A stretch of DNA of 55,867 bases from JAATGA01 sp047605605 (GTDB lineage Bacteria > Pseudomonadota > Alphaproteobacteria > Rhodobacterales > Rhodobacteraceae): NCBI GenBank assembly GCA_047605605.1, contig JASGFG010000014.1, positions 1 through 55,867 on the forward strand, read 5' to 3'. Both the position numbers and the translations under genes were made by a program. The notes under the pieces are model-generated. The model ran no database searches and was not told where the DNA came from. It saw only the letters and a list, made by a program, of their open reading frames with translations. Below, one piece after another: positions 22,206 to 31,468 of the stretch. Every line of letters begins with the position of its first letter. Positions within the stretch are counted from its first letter, which is position 1.

Positions 22206-23533
22206 ATGCTCACCTGCTTGCGGATCGCCTGCGCCAGCGCGTGATACGAGGCTTTGGGAAGGCGTTGCAAGGTTTGGAAATCGACATGGACAAGGCCGAA
22301 GCGTTTTTCATACCCCTCGGCCCATTCGTAATTGTCCAGAAGCGACCAGTAGAAGAACCCGCGCACATTGGCCCCCGCGGCGATGGCCGCCTGCGCGGCG
22401 GCAAGGTGGCCGGCGACAAAGGCGATGCGGGCGGCATCTTCGACCACGCCGTTTCGCGGATGGTCGTCGTTCGCCATGCCGTTTTCGGTGACGAGGATCG
22501 GCAGGTCGCCCACATGGTCCCGCGCCAGCCGGGTCAGGAATCCGGTCAGGCCGGCGGGATAGATTTCCCACCTCATCGCGGTTTTCGGCAGCGGACCGGG
22601 CACGTCGCGCAGATGCGGCCAGGGGCTGGACGGGTCATGCGCGATCAGATGGCGGGTGTAGTAATTTACCCCCAGCCAGTCGATGGGGCGCGAGATCAGC
22701 GCCATGTCCCCCTGCCATCCGTCTGGCATATGCGGGGCCAGCCCCTCCATCGCCTCGGCCGGATAGGTGCCGCCGGTCAGCGCCTGAATGAACCAGCGGT
22801 TGAAGATCGCATCCTGACGGGCGGCGGCGGCGATGTCCTGCGGCGTATCGCTGGCCGGGGCGGCATGGTCGAAGTTCAGCACGATCCCCAGATTGCCCTG
22901 CCCCATGCCGCGCAGCCGGTCCAGCGCGCGGCCATGCGCCAGCAGGACATGATGCATCGCCCGCGCCGCCGCGCGGATGTCGCGCAGGCCCGGCGCATGG
23001 GAGCCGATGAAATGCGACAGCCACGCCACGCACCACGGCTCGTTTATCGTGGCGGTCGTCTTTATGCGGTCGCCCAGGCGGGCGATGACGGCCTGGGCGT
23101 AATCGGCGAACCAGTCGGCCACATCGCGGTTGCGCCAGCCGCCAAGATCGGCCAGCGCGGCTGGCATGTCCCAGTGATAAAGCGTCAGGAAGGGCGCAAG
23201 GCCGCGTTCCAGCATTCCGTCCACCAGACGGTCGTAGAAGTCGAGTCCCTGAGGGTTCACCCTCCGCCCGTCCGGCATGACACGCGCCCAGCTGGTGGAA
23301 AAGCGATAGGCGTCGAACCCCGCATCGCGCATCAGGTCCAGATCCTGCGGCCAAAGGTGATAGTGGTCGCAAGCGGTCGCCCCATCCTCGGCCCGCACGA
23401 CATTGCCGGGGGTGGCGGCGAATGTGTCCCAATGCGAGGGGCCGGCCCCGCCGAACCGCGCGCCCTCGATCTGATAGGCGGCGGTCGCCGCGCCGAACAG
23501 GAACCCTTCGGGGAAATCGGCGCGCGTCAGCAT
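22202..23533 (-). CDS. bglA: GH1 beta-glucosidase
   Basis: The 443-aa protein is a full-length glycoside hydrolase family 1 enzyme. It has FLFGAATAAYQIEGA at the N-terminus, TINEPW with the acid/base Glu, LGVNYYTRH, LVTENGMA with the nucleophile Glu, and GFFYWSLLDNYEWAEGYEKRFGLVHVD at the C-terminus. No signal peptide is present, so it works on imported beta-glucosides in the cytoplasm. It overlaps lacI upstream and glk downstream. That a beta-glucosidase sits beside an alpha-glucoside operon suggests the regulator controls broad glucoside use. Confidence 0.94.
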   Translation of the reverse strand: MLTRADFPEGFLFGAATAAYQIEGARFGGAGPSHWDTFAATPGNVVRAEDGATACDHYHLWPQDLDLMRDAGFDAYRFSTSWARVMPDGRRVNPQGLDFYDRLVDGMLERGLAPFLTLYHWDMPAALADLGGWRNRDVADWFADYAQAVIARLGDRIKTTATINEPWCVAWLSHFIGSHAPGLRDIRAAARAMHHVLLAHGRALDRLRGMGQGNLGIVLNFDHAAPASDTPQDIAAAARQDAIFNRWFIQALTGGTYPAEAMEGLAPHMPDGWQGDMALISRPIDWLGVNYYTRHLIAHDPSSPWPHLRDVPGPLPKTAMRWEIYPAGLTGFLTRLARDHVGDLPILVTENGMANDDHPRNGVVEDAARIAFVAGHLAAAQAAIAAGANVRGFFYWSLLDNYEWAEGYEKRFGLVHVDFQTLQRLPKASYHALAQAIRKQVSI

Positions 23534-24555
23534 GGGCGCACCGGGCCGGTGGACTGGCCGATGATCAGCTCTGCCTCCAGCAGCCGCGTCGCCGGGCCGC
23601 GGCCGGGGTCCGCGATCAGGCGCAGCAGCATGTCGGCCGCCAGCCGCCCGTGTTCGCGGACCGAGGATCGGGTGGCGGTGAACAGCGCCTCGCTCTCGCC
23701 GTTCTTCAGGTAGCCCAGGTCGTCGTCATGCACGATGACCGAGACGTCGCGCCCCAGCTTCAGCCCGCGCCCCTCGATCGCGCGGCGCACCCCCATGCCC
23801 GAGATGATCGAGGCGACGAGGAAGGCGGTCGGCGGTTCGCTCAGCGCCAGCATCCGGTCGGCGGCGCGGAACCCGGCCAGTTCGGTCATTTCTTCGGCCG
23901 ACATCAGCGCGGGGTCGGGCAACAGGCCGCGCGCCGCCATCGCCCCGGTGAAACCGGCGCGGCGGCGCAGGGCGAAATCCATGAATTCCAGCCCGTTGAC
24001 CAGCGCGATGCGGCGATGGCCGAGATCCAGCAGAAAGTCGGTCGCGCGGGCAAAGGCGCGGCGGTTGTTCACATCGACCCAAGTGTAGGGCAGGGCGGCC
24101 GCGCTGGCCCGCCCATGGACGACGAAAGGCAGGCCGATCTGCGTCAGCAGCGCGATGCGCGGATCGTCGGCGGCCGGGCCATGCAGGATCACCCCGTCGA
24201 CATTGCCCTTTGACTTCAGCTCGCGATAGGTGCGGGCCTCGTCCGCGTCGGGCACCACCGACAGCAGCATGTCATAGCCGTTGCGCGAATAGACCTCGCC
24301 CGCGCCGGCGATGAAATCGGCAAAGACCGGGTTGACGATCTCGTGCCGCGACAAAAGCGGGATGACATGGCCGATCGCCATCGCCCGCCCGGTGGCCAGC
24401 CGGATCGCGCGGGTGTTCGGGCGATAGTCGTGGCGCCGGGCCGCGGCCAGAACCCGGTCGCGGGTGGTCTCGTTCACCTCGGGATAGCCGTTCAGCGCGC
24501 GGCTGACGGTGGTGGGCGACAGGCCCAGGTGATGCGCCAGTTCCTTCAGATTCAT
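23527..24555 (-). CDS. aglR: LacI family repressor of the glucoside locus (AglR-like)
   Basis: The 342-aa protein begins with a LacI helix-turn-helix (NLKELAHHLGLSPTTVSRALNGYPEVNETTRDRVLAAA, hinge RPNTRA). A periplasmic-binding-protein-like sensor domain contains VDGVILHGPAAD, LDLGHRRIALVNG and the C-terminal MLLRLIADP...LIIGQSTGP. It is divergent from aglE and first in the leftward glucosidase-glk unit, so it most likely represses both arms until an alpha- or beta-glucoside binds. Two related operator-like sites lie in the shared control region, one 16 bases upstream of its own start. Confidence 0.9.
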   Translation of the reverse strand: MNLKELAHHLGLSPTTVSRALNGYPEVNETTRDRVLAAARRHDYRPNTRAIRLATGRAMAIGHVIPLLSRHEIVNPVFADFIAGAGEVYSRNGYDMLLSVVPDADEARTYRELKSKGNVDGVILHGPAADDPRIALLTQIGLPFVVHGRASAAALPYTWVDVNNRRAFARATDFLLDLGHRRIALVNGLEFMDFALRRRAGFTGAMAARGLLPDPALMSAEEMTELAGFRAADRMLALSEPPTAFLVASIISGMGVRRAIEGRGLKLGRDVSVIVHDDDLGYLKNGESEALFTATRSSVREHGRLAADMLLRLIADPGRGPATRLLEAELIIGQSTGPVRPC

Positions 24556-24570
24556 CGGCGCGGGGTTCCC

Positions 24571-24583
24571 AAAGCGTTTTCAA
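24571..24583. promoter_or_regulatory. Operator-like site in front of the LacI gene
   Basis: AAAGCGTTTTCAA, whose complement is TTGAAAACGCTTT, has the central CG and A/T arms of LacI-family operators. It shares the core TTGAAAACGmTT with the site at 24732-24744. Its place just upstream of the repressor start fits autoregulation. Confidence 0.6.
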
Positions 24584-24731
24584 TCCTTGGGAACCATAGT
24601 CCTGCGCCGCGCCGCGGTCAAACCGCCATCTGTGCTGCAATGCCGTTGCTGCACCTGCGAAATCGACGTATTCCACGGGGCGGGATTGACTTGGAGGTGG
24701 GTATCGGAAAGGTTGAAGTCCTCAAAGCGGT

Positions 24732-24744
24732 TTGAAAACGATTC
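24732..24744. promoter_or_regulatory. Operator-like site in front of aglE
   Basis: TTGAAAACGATTC is an imperfect palindrome around CG and matches the core of the site at 24571-24583 (TTGAAAACGCTTT on the other strand). It lies 54 bases before the aglE start, where repressor binding would block transcription of the agl operon. Confidence 0.62.
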
Positions 24745-24798
24745 TTTCCGCTGTTCATCGCCTGCCAGCCGGCAGGGTATTCGGGAGGGGATACTGGG

Positions 24799-26163
24799 AT
24801 GAAGTCGGGGATGAAAGCCGGTTTTCTGGCGGGGGCCGCGGTCTTTGCCCTGTGCGGCGGGGGCTTTGCGCAGGATCTGAAATTCGCGCCGGGGCAGGAT
24901 GCGAAATTCAACTGGAAAAGCTATGACGACTTCAAGGCCGCGCATGACCTGAAAGGCCAGACCCTGAAGATCGACGCCCCGTGGAGCGCCAGGGACAAGG
25001 AGCTTTTTGAAAGCGTCCTGGCCTATTTCGAGGCCGCGACCGGCGCCGATGTGCAATATGCCGGCGGCGACGGGTTCGAGCAGCGGATCATGATCGACGT
25101 CGAGGCCGGGTCGCCCCCCGACATCGCGGTCGTGCCGCAGCCGGGCCTTGCCGCCGATCTGGCGAAACGCGGCAAGCTGACCGCTCTGCCCCCCGAAACC
25201 GCCGACTGGGTGCGCGAGAATTATGCCGCCGGGCAGTCCTGGGTCGACCTGACCACCACGCCGGGGCCGGATGGCAAACCTGCGGTCTATGGGTTCTTCT
25301 ACAAGGTCGATCTGAAATCGCTGGTCTGGTATGTGCCCGAGAATTTCGAGGATGCGGGCTATGAAATCCCCCAGACGATGGAGGATCTCAAGGCGCTGAC
25401 CGAAAAGATCGTGGCCGATGGCGGCACGCCCTGGTGCATCGGGCTGGGGTCCGGCCCCGCGACGGGCTGGCCCGCGACCGACTGGGTCGAGGACATGATG
25501 CTGCGCAACAACACGCCCGCCGACTATGACGCCTGGGTGAAGAACGACCTGAAGTTCGACGATCCCAAGGTGCTGGCCGCCATTGACGATTTCGGCTGGT
25601 TCGCCAAGAACGACAAGTTCGTGCAGGGCGGGGCAGGCTCGGTCGGATCGACCGATTTCCGCGACAGCCCCAAGGGCCTGTTCACCTCGCCCCCCGGTTG
25701 CTACATGCACCGGCAGGCGTCGTTCATCCCGTCGTTCTTCCCCGAGGGCACGGTGATCGGGCAGGATGTCGATTTCTTCTATTTCCCGGCCTATGCGGGC
25801 AAGGATCTGGGCAAGCCCGTGCTGGGCGCGGGCACCGAATTCGTCATCACCCACGACACCCCCGCCGCGCGGGCCTTCATGGAATTCCTCAAGACCCCCA
25901 TCGCGCATGAGGTCTGGATGGCGCAGACTGGCTTTCTGACCCCCTACAAGGCGGTGAATGCCGAAGTGTTCGGCGACCCGACCTTGCGCAAGATGAACGA
26001 CATCCTGATGGGGGCCGACACCTTCCGCTTTGACGGGTCGGACCTGATGCCCGGCGCGGTCGGGGCGGGGGCCTTCTGGACCGGCATGGTCGATTATGTC
26101 GGCGGCAAGGATGCGAAATCCGTTGCGGAGGCTATCCAGAAGACTTGGGACACGCTTAAGTAG
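24799..26163 (+). CDS. aglE: Alpha-glucoside ABC transporter substrate-binding protein AglE
   Basis: The 454-aa protein has an N-terminal signal peptide (MKSGMKAGFLAGAAVFALCGGGFAQ) and a mature family 1 solute-binding fold. FESVLAYFEAATGADVQYAGGDGFEQRIMIDVEAGSPPDIAVVPQPG and WVEDMMLRNN are characteristic of AglE. It captures maltose, trehalose, sucrose-type alpha-glucosides in the periplasm and delivers them to AglFG. GGGAGGGG precedes the start. It is the first gene of aglEFGAK and is divergent from the LacI repressor. Confidence 0.94.
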   Translation: MKSGMKAGFLAGAAVFALCGGGFAQDLKFAPGQDAKFNWKSYDDFKAAHDLKGQTLKIDAPWSARDKELFESVLAYFEAATGADVQYAGGDGFEQRIMIDVEAGSPPDIAVVPQPGLAADLAKRGKLTALPPETADWVRENYAAGQSWVDLTTTPGPDGKPAVYGFFYKVDLKSLVWYVPENFEDAGYEIPQTMEDLKALTEKIVADGGTPWCIGLGSGPATGWPATDWVEDMMLRNNTPADYDAWVKNDLKFDDPKVLAAIDDFGWFAKNDKFVQGGAGSVGSTDFRDSPKGLFTSPPGCYMHRQASFIPSFFPEGTVIGQDVDFFYFPAYAGKDLGKPVLGAGTEFVITHDTPAARAFMEFLKTPIAHEVWMAQTGFLTPYKAVNAEVFGDPTLRKMNDILMGADTFRFDGSDLMPGAVGAGAFWTGMVDYVGGKDAKSVAEAIQKTWDTLK

Positions 26164-26185
26164 AAGCGCGACCTGGGGGGAAGGG

Positions 26186-27181
26186 ATGCAGCAACTCGTC
26201 ATGGCCTGTGGGACCATCGTCGTCGGCGTGTTCGCCTGCGTCGCCTGGTATTGGCTGTCGAATCTGGCACTCGACACGATCTGGCCGCCGCGCGGGCCGC
26301 GGGCGGGTGCCAACATCCTGCGGGCGGGGGCGGTCAGGCCGTGGCTGTTCCTGTTTCCGGCGCTGGCGCTGATGGGGGTCTATCTGGTCTATCCGTTCTT
26401 CGTTTCGGTCTGGCTGTCGTTCCGCAATGCCGACGGCAGCGCCTTTGTCGGGGCCGACAACTATGTCTGGCTGGCGGGCGATGGAAAGTTTCGCGAATCC
26501 TTTCGCAACAACATCCTTTGGCTGTTGATCGTGCCCGCCGCCGCGACCTTTTTCGGGCTGGTGGCGGCGGCGCTGACCGACCGCATCCGCTGGGGCAATA
26601 TCGCCAAGGCGCTGATCTTCATGCCGATGGCGATTTCCTTTGTCGGCGCCTCGGTCATCTGGAAATTCGTCTATGACTACCGGGGCGAGGGGCAGACCCA
26701 GATCGGCCTTCTGAACGCCGTGGTCGAGGGGGTGGGCGGCACCCCGCAGACCTGGCTGACGGTGCCGTTCTGGAACTCGGTCCTGCTGATGGTGGTGCTG
26801 GTCTGGATCCAGACCGGGTTCGCCATGGTCATCCTGTCCGCCGCCCTGCGCGGCATCCCCGAGGAAACGGTCGAGGCTGCGGTGCTGGACGGCGCCTCGC
26901 CCTTGCAGATCTTCTGGAAGATCAAGGTGCCGCAGATCTGGGGCACCATCGCCGTGGTCTGGACCACGATCACCATCACCGTGCTGAAAGTGTTCGACAT
27001 CGTGCTGGCCATGACCAACGGGCAATGGGGCACGCAGGTGCTGGCCAACCTGATGTTCGACTGGATGTTCCGGGGCAATGACACGGGCCGCGCCTCGGCG
27101 ATCGCGCTGGTCATCATGGCGATGGTGACGCCGATCATGCTGTGGAACATCCGCAATGCGCGGGCGGAGATGAAAAGATGA
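26186..27181 (+). CDS. aglF: Alpha-glucoside ABC transporter permease AglF
   Basis: The 331-aa protein has about seven hydrophobic segments: an N-terminal extra pair (QQLVMACGTIVVGVFACVAWYWL) and a MalF-type core. The permease EAA-like loop, AAVLDGASPLQIFWKIKVPQIWG, contacts the ATPase. AglF and AglG form the channel in the cytoplasmic membrane. The start at 26186 follows GGGGGGAAGGG; it overlaps aglG by 4 bases (ATGA). Confidence 0.93.
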   Translation: MQQLVMACGTIVVGVFACVAWYWLSNLALDTIWPPRGPRAGANILRAGAVRPWLFLFPALALMGVYLVYPFFVSVWLSFRNADGSAFVGADNYVWLAGDGKFRESFRNNILWLLIVPAAATFFGLVAAALTDRIRWGNIAKALIFMPMAISFVGASVIWKFVYDYRGEGQTQIGLLNAVVEGVGGTPQTWLTVPFWNSVLLMVVLVWIQTGFAMVILSAALRGIPEETVEAAVLDGASPLQIFWKIKVPQIWGTIAVVWTTITITVLKVFDIVLAMTNGQWGTQVLANLMFDWMFRGNDTGRASAIALVIMAMVTPIMLWNIRNARAEMKR

Positions 27182-28302
27182 CCGTTGCAGGCCGCCGTTC
27201 GCCGCTGATCTGGGCCGTGCATCTGTCGGTGGTGGCGCTGGTGCTGCTGTGGACCATCCCGACCTTCGGGCTGCTGGTTTCGTCCTTCCGCGACAAGGAT
27301 CAGATCGCCACCTCCGGCTGGTGGAGCGCGCCGTTCCCCGCCGCCACGCAAGGCATCGCGCGCGCGGGCGACGCGGCCACGGCGGTGCAGGAAGGCGAGG
27401 TGTTCGTCATCTCCGGCTCGGTCTTTCCCGAGGGGCAGAGGGGCGAGATTTCGGCCTTTGGCACCTCGTCCAAAGACCCGGCGGCGTTTCAGCCGGGCGA
27501 TGTGGCGACGCTGGGCGACCAGACGCTGACCGTCGCGCCCGACGGCCGCTATCGCCTGACATCGCCCACCGGGTTCGAGGGGCGGTCGCCCCGCATCTTC
27601 TTTACCGCCACCACGCCGCCGCGTTTCACCCTGGACAACTATGCCCGCGTGCTGGGGGCCGAGGGGCTGGGCCGCGCCTTTCTGAACACGATGACGGTGA
27701 CGATCCCGGCCACCGTGATCCCGATCCTGATCGCGGCCTTTGCCGCCTATGCCCTGGCCTGGATGGAGTTTCCGGGCCGCGCCCTGCTGATCGCGGCCAT
27801 CGTCGGACTGCTGGTCGTGCCCTTGCAACTGTCGCTGATCCCGCTGTTGAAGCTGCACAACGCGCTCGGCATCGGCAAGGAATATGTCGGCATCTGGCTG
27901 GCGCATTCGGGGTTCGGCCTGCCGCTGGCGATATACCTTTTGCGCAACTACATGGCGGGTCTGCCGCGCGAAATCATCGAAAGCGCCCGCGTCGACGGCG
28001 CCACCGACTTCGAGATCTTTCGCAAGATCGTGCTGCCGCTGTCATTCCCCGCCTTGGCGTCTTTCGCGATCTTCCAGTTCCTGTGGACGTGGAACGATTT
28101 CCTCGTCGCCACGGTGTTCCTGGGCAATGCCCCCGACCGGCAGGTGATGACCATGACGCTGAAGGAACTCCTCGGCTCCAAAGGCGGCGACTGGGAGGTG
28201 CTGGCCGCATCGGCCTTCATCTCCATCGCCGTGCCGCTGGTCGTGTTCTTTGCGATGCAGAAATACCTTGTGCGCGGCCTGCTGGCCGGGTCGGTGAAGT
28301 GA
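27178..28302 (+). CDS. aglG: Alpha-glucoside ABC transporter permease AglG
   Basis: The 374-aa protein has one N-terminal transmembrane helix, then a large soluble periplasmic insert of about 120 residues (QIATSGWWSAPF...FEGRSPRIFFTATT), then five helices. The EAA loop is ESARVDGATDFEIFRKIVLPLS. The extra periplasmic domain is a known feature of AglG-type permeases compared with MalG. It is coupled to aglF by an ATGA overlap and is followed by aglA after 5 bases. Confidence 0.93.
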   Translation: MTVAGRRSPLIWAVHLSVVALVLLWTIPTFGLLVSSFRDKDQIATSGWWSAPFPAATQGIARAGDAATAVQEGEVFVISGSVFPEGQRGEISAFGTSSKDPAAFQPGDVATLGDQTLTVAPDGRYRLTSPTGFEGRSPRIFFTATTPPRFTLDNYARVLGAEGLGRAFLNTMTVTIPATVIPILIAAFAAYALAWMEFPGRALLIAAIVGLLVVPLQLSLIPLLKLHNALGIGKEYVGIWLAHSGFGLPLAIYLLRNYMAGLPREIIESARVDGATDFEIFRKIVLPLSFPALASFAIFQFLWTWNDFLVATVFLGNAPDRQVMTMTLKELLGSKGGDWEVLAASAFISIAVPLVVFFAMQKYLVRGLLAGSVK

Positions 28303-28307
28303 GAGAC

Positions 28308-29918
28308 ATGGAAAAGAACCCCGACTGGTGGCGCGGCGCCATCATCTACCAGATCTACCCGCGCAGCTTTCAGGATTCGAACGGCGACGGCATCGGCGAT
28401 CTCGCCGGCATCACCGCGCGGCTCGATCATGTCGCGCGGCTGGGGGCGGATGCCATCTGGATCAGCCCGTTCTTCCGCAGCCCGATGAAGGATTTCGGCT
28501 ATGACGTGTCGGATTACTGCGATGTCGATCCGATGTTCGGCACGCTGGCCGATTTCGACGCGATGCTGGCCCGCGCGCATGATCTGAACATCCGGGTGAT
28601 GATCGACCTGGTGCTGTCGCATACCTCCGATCAGCACCCGTGGTTTGTGGAAAGCCGCCGGGATCGCGGCAATCCCAAGGCCGACTGGTATGTCTGGGCC
28701 GACCCGAAGCCGGACGGCACGCCGCCGACGAACTGGCTGTCGATCTTTGGGGGATCGGCGTGGCAATGGGATGCCCGGCGCGAGCAGTATTACCTGCACA
28801 ACTTTCTGACCAGCCAGCCGGATCTGAACTTTCACAACCCGGCGGTGCAGCAGGCGGTGCTGGAGGCCGCGCGGTTCTGGCTGGATCGGGGGGTGGACGG
28901 GTTCCGGCTGGACACGATCAATTTCTACTTTCACGACAGGCACTTGCGAGACAATCCTCCCCTGCCGCCTGAAGAGAGGAACGACCAGACCGCGCCCAAG
29001 GTGAACCCCTACAACCACCAGATGCACCTGTTCGACAAAAGCCGCCCGGAAAACCTTGAATTTCTTCGGAAACTTCGCGCGGTCATGGCGCCCTACGGTG
29101 CCGCCGCGGTGGGAGAGGTCGGCGACAGCCAGCGGGGGCTGGAGATCATGGCCGAATACACCTCCGGCGGCGACAAGGTGCAGATGTGCTATCCGTTCGA
29201 ACTGTTGCAGCCCGCGCGCGTCACGGCGCAGGTTCTGAAAGACACGTTCGACGCGCTGAACGCCGCCGCCCCCGACGCCTGGCCCTGCTGGAGCTATACG
29301 AACCACGATACGGTTCGCCATATAACCCGCTGGGATCTGGATGAAATCTCGATCCGCACCTATCTGGCGCTGATCCTGTCCCTGCGCGGTTCGGTCTGTC
29401 TGTATCAAGGCGAGGAACTGGGCCTGCCCGAGGCCGAGATCGCCTTTGACGACCTGCAAGACCCCTACGGGATCGAGTTCTGGCCCGAGTTCAAGGGCCG
29501 CGACGGCGCGCGCACACCGATGGTCTGGCAGACCGACAATGCGCAAGGTGGCTTTACCACGGCGGCGAAAAGCTGGCTGCCGGTGACGGCGCCGCATCTG
29601 GCGCGCTCGGTCGCGGCGCAGCAGGGGGCGGGGTCGCTCCTGTCGTTTTACCGCGACGCATTGGCCTTTCGCCGGGCGCATCCGGTTCTGGCGCAGGGGG
29701 ACATGTCGCCGGTTTCAGTGCAGGGCGATGTGGCTCAATTCACCCGCGACGGGGCAGAGCATCTGTTCTGCGCCTTCAATCTTGGGCCAGAGGCGGCTGA
29801 AATCGCGCTGCCGCCGGAAAGCTGGTCGAACATCGTCGACGGCTTGGGCGGCGTCGCCCCGTCCGGCGCGCGGCTGGCCTTGCCCGGCTGGAGCTTTGCA
29901 ATCCTGCGGAGGGGATGA
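28308..29918 (+). CDS. aglA: GH13 alpha-glucosidase AglA
   Basis: The 536-aa protein is a GH13 oligo-1,6-/alpha-1,4-glucosidase. It has YQIYPRSFQDSNGDGIGDLAGI, VMIDLVLSHTSDQHPWF, GFRLDTINF with the nucleophile Asp, AVGEVGD with the acid/base Glu, and SYTNHD with the third Asp. No signal peptide is present, so it hydrolyses imported alpha-glucosides in the cytoplasm to glucose for Glk. It is embedded between aglG and aglK, as in other agl operons. Confidence 0.95.
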   Translation: MEKNPDWWRGAIIYQIYPRSFQDSNGDGIGDLAGITARLDHVARLGADAIWISPFFRSPMKDFGYDVSDYCDVDPMFGTLADFDAMLARAHDLNIRVMIDLVLSHTSDQHPWFVESRRDRGNPKADWYVWADPKPDGTPPTNWLSIFGGSAWQWDARREQYYLHNFLTSQPDLNFHNPAVQQAVLEAARFWLDRGVDGFRLDTINFYFHDRHLRDNPPLPPEERNDQTAPKVNPYNHQMHLFDKSRPENLEFLRKLRAVMAPYGAAAVGEVGDSQRGLEIMAEYTSGGDKVQMCYPFELLQPARVTAQVLKDTFDALNAAAPDAWPCWSYTNHDTVRHITRWDLDEISIRTYLALILSLRGSVCLYQGEELGLPEAEIAFDDLQDPYGIEFWPEFKGRDGARTPMVWQTDNAQGGFTTAAKSWLPVTAPHLARSVAAQQGAGSLLSFYRDALAFRRAHPVLAQGDMSPVSVQGDVAQFTRDGAEHLFCAFNLGPEAAEIALPPESWSNIVDGLGGVAPSGARLALPGWSFAILRRG

Positions 29919-31000
29919 TGGCCGACCTGATCCTGAAAAACGTCCGCAAATCCTATGGCGCGATCAGCGTGCTGAAGGACATCGACCTGGACATCAAGAC
30001 CGGCGAGTTGATCGTCTTTGTCGGCCCCTCGGGCTGCGGCAAGTCCACGCTGCTGCGGATGATCGCCGGGCTGGAAACCATCTCGGGCGGCGATTTCACC
30101 ATCGACGGCGTGCGGATGAATGAAGTTCCGCCCGCAATGCGCGGAATTGCAATGGTTTTCCAGTCCTACGCGCTTTACCCCCACATGACGGTGCGCGAGA
30201 ACATGGCATTTGCCCTGCGCATCGCGAAAAAGCCGCAGGCAGAGATCGACGCCGCCGTGAACCGGGCGGCGAAAATCCTGCAACTCGACCCCTATCTGGA
30301 CCGTCTGCCCAAGGCGCTGTCGGGCGGACAGCGGCAGCGGGTCGCCATCGGGCGGGCCATCGTGCGCGACCCCAAGGTCTATCTGTTCGACGAGCCGCTG
30401 TCGAACCTCGACGCCGCGCTGCGCGTGGCCACCCGGATCGAGATCGCCCAGCTGAAAGAGGCGATGCCCAATTCCACCATGATCTATGTGACCCATGACC
30501 AGGTGGAGGCGATGACGCTGGCATCCCGCATCGTGGTGCTGGCCAAGGGCGGCATCGCGCAGGTCGGCACGCCGCTGGACCTGTATGAGCGCCCCGAGAA
30601 CGAGTTCGTCGCCCAGTTCATCGGCAGTCCGGCGATGAACCTTCTGCCGGGGGAAATCGTGCAGACCGGGGCGGAGACGGTGGTGAAACTGGCGGGCGGC
30701 ACCGCCCGCGCGGCCATTCCCACCCGGCAGACCGACCTTGGGCTGAAGGTCAATGTTGGCATCCGCCCCGAGGATCTGACCCCCACCGAAGGCCCCGCGA
30801 TCTATACAGGCGAGGTCGAGATCACCGAGGCGCTTGGCGAGGTGACGCTGCTTTACTTCCACCGTCAGGGCGAGGCCGCTACGGTGGTGGCGAAACTGCC
30901 CGGCATCCACCGCGACTTGCGCCGCACCCGCGTGGCGCTGACCGCCGACCCGGCCAAGCTGCATCTGTTCCACAAGGGACAGTCGCTGCTTTACCGTTGA
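29918..31000 (+). CDS. aglK: Alpha-glucoside ABC transporter ATP-binding protein AglK
   Basis: The 360-aa ATPase has Walker A GPSGCGKST, Q-loop VFQSYALYPHM, the ABC signature LSGGQRQR, Walker B VYLFDEPLSNLDA and H-loop THDQ. A C-terminal TOBE/MalK-type regulatory domain (GIRPEDL...ITEALGEVTLLYF) follows. Two adjacent ATG codons exist at 29915 and 29918; the second lies 5 bases from GGAGG and overlaps the aglA stop as TGATG. It energises AglFG and closes the operon. Confidence 0.94.
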   Translation: MADLILKNVRKSYGAISVLKDIDLDIKTGELIVFVGPSGCGKSTLLRMIAGLETISGGDFTIDGVRMNEVPPAMRGIAMVFQSYALYPHMTVRENMAFALRIAKKPQAEIDAAVNRAAKILQLDPYLDRLPKALSGGQRQRVAIGRAIVRDPKVYLFDEPLSNLDAALRVATRIEIAQLKEAMPNSTMIYVTHDQVEAMTLASRIVVLAKGGIAQVGTPLDLYERPENEFVAQFIGSPAMNLLPGEIVQTGAETVVKLAGGTARAAIPTRQTDLGLKVNVGIRPEDLTPTEGPAIYTGEVEITEALGEVTLLYFHRQGEAATVVAKLPGIHRDLRRTRVALTADPAKLHLFHKGQSLLYR

Positions 31001-31045
31001 TCGCGCCCCGCGCGCCGGGCACTGTCGCGCCAAAACGGGGGCATC

Positions 31046-31405
31046 ATGACCGAACCGCGCATCCGCCTGCGGCTTTATTTCGACAACGGGCTGATGTTCG
31101 GCCCCGGCAAGGCCGACCTGCTGGCCGGGATTGCCGAGCATGGCTCCATCTCTGCCGCCGGGCGCGCGATGGGGATGAGCTACAAGCGCGCCTGGTCGCT
31201 TGTGGAGGAGATGAACGCGGCCTTTGCGCGGCCGGTGGTGGAAAGCGCGCGGGGCGGGGCCGCAGGCGGCGGCGCGCATCTGACGGACGAGGGGCGGGCG
31301 GTTCTGGGCCATTACCGCCGTCTGGTCGACAAGGCCCGGATCGAGGGGAGGACCGAGATCACCGCCCTGTCTGCTCGGCTGCGCGATATGTCCGGCGGAA
31401 AATAA
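31046..31405 (+). CDS. ModE-like winged-helix molybdate regulator (no TOBE domain)
   Basis: The 119-aa protein is the N-terminal DNA-binding part of ModE: RLRLYFDNGLMFGPGKADLLAGIAEHGSISAAGRAMGMSYKRAWSLVEEMN, with a LysR-type helix-turn-helix, and LTDEGRAVLGHYRRLVD. It lacks the C-terminal TOBE domains that bind molybdate in E. coli ModE, so it may sense metal through another protein or act constitutively. It lies 64 bases upstream of modA and very probably controls modABC. Confidence 0.88.
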   Translation: MTEPRIRLRLYFDNGLMFGPGKADLLAGIAEHGSISAAGRAMGMSYKRAWSLVEEMNAAFARPVVESARGGAAGGGAHLTDEGRAVLGHYRRLVDKARIEGRTEITALSARLRDMSGGK

Positions 31406-31468
31406 CGCTTGCCCTTCCCTCGGGCGATGGGGATATTTCCGGCCGGACATAACGACCGGAGGATGCCG

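Noticed and set aside
24686..24714. TTGACT at 24686 as the aglE -35 element
   Set aside because: No acceptable -10 lies 16-18 bases downstream; TATCGG at 24702 is too close.
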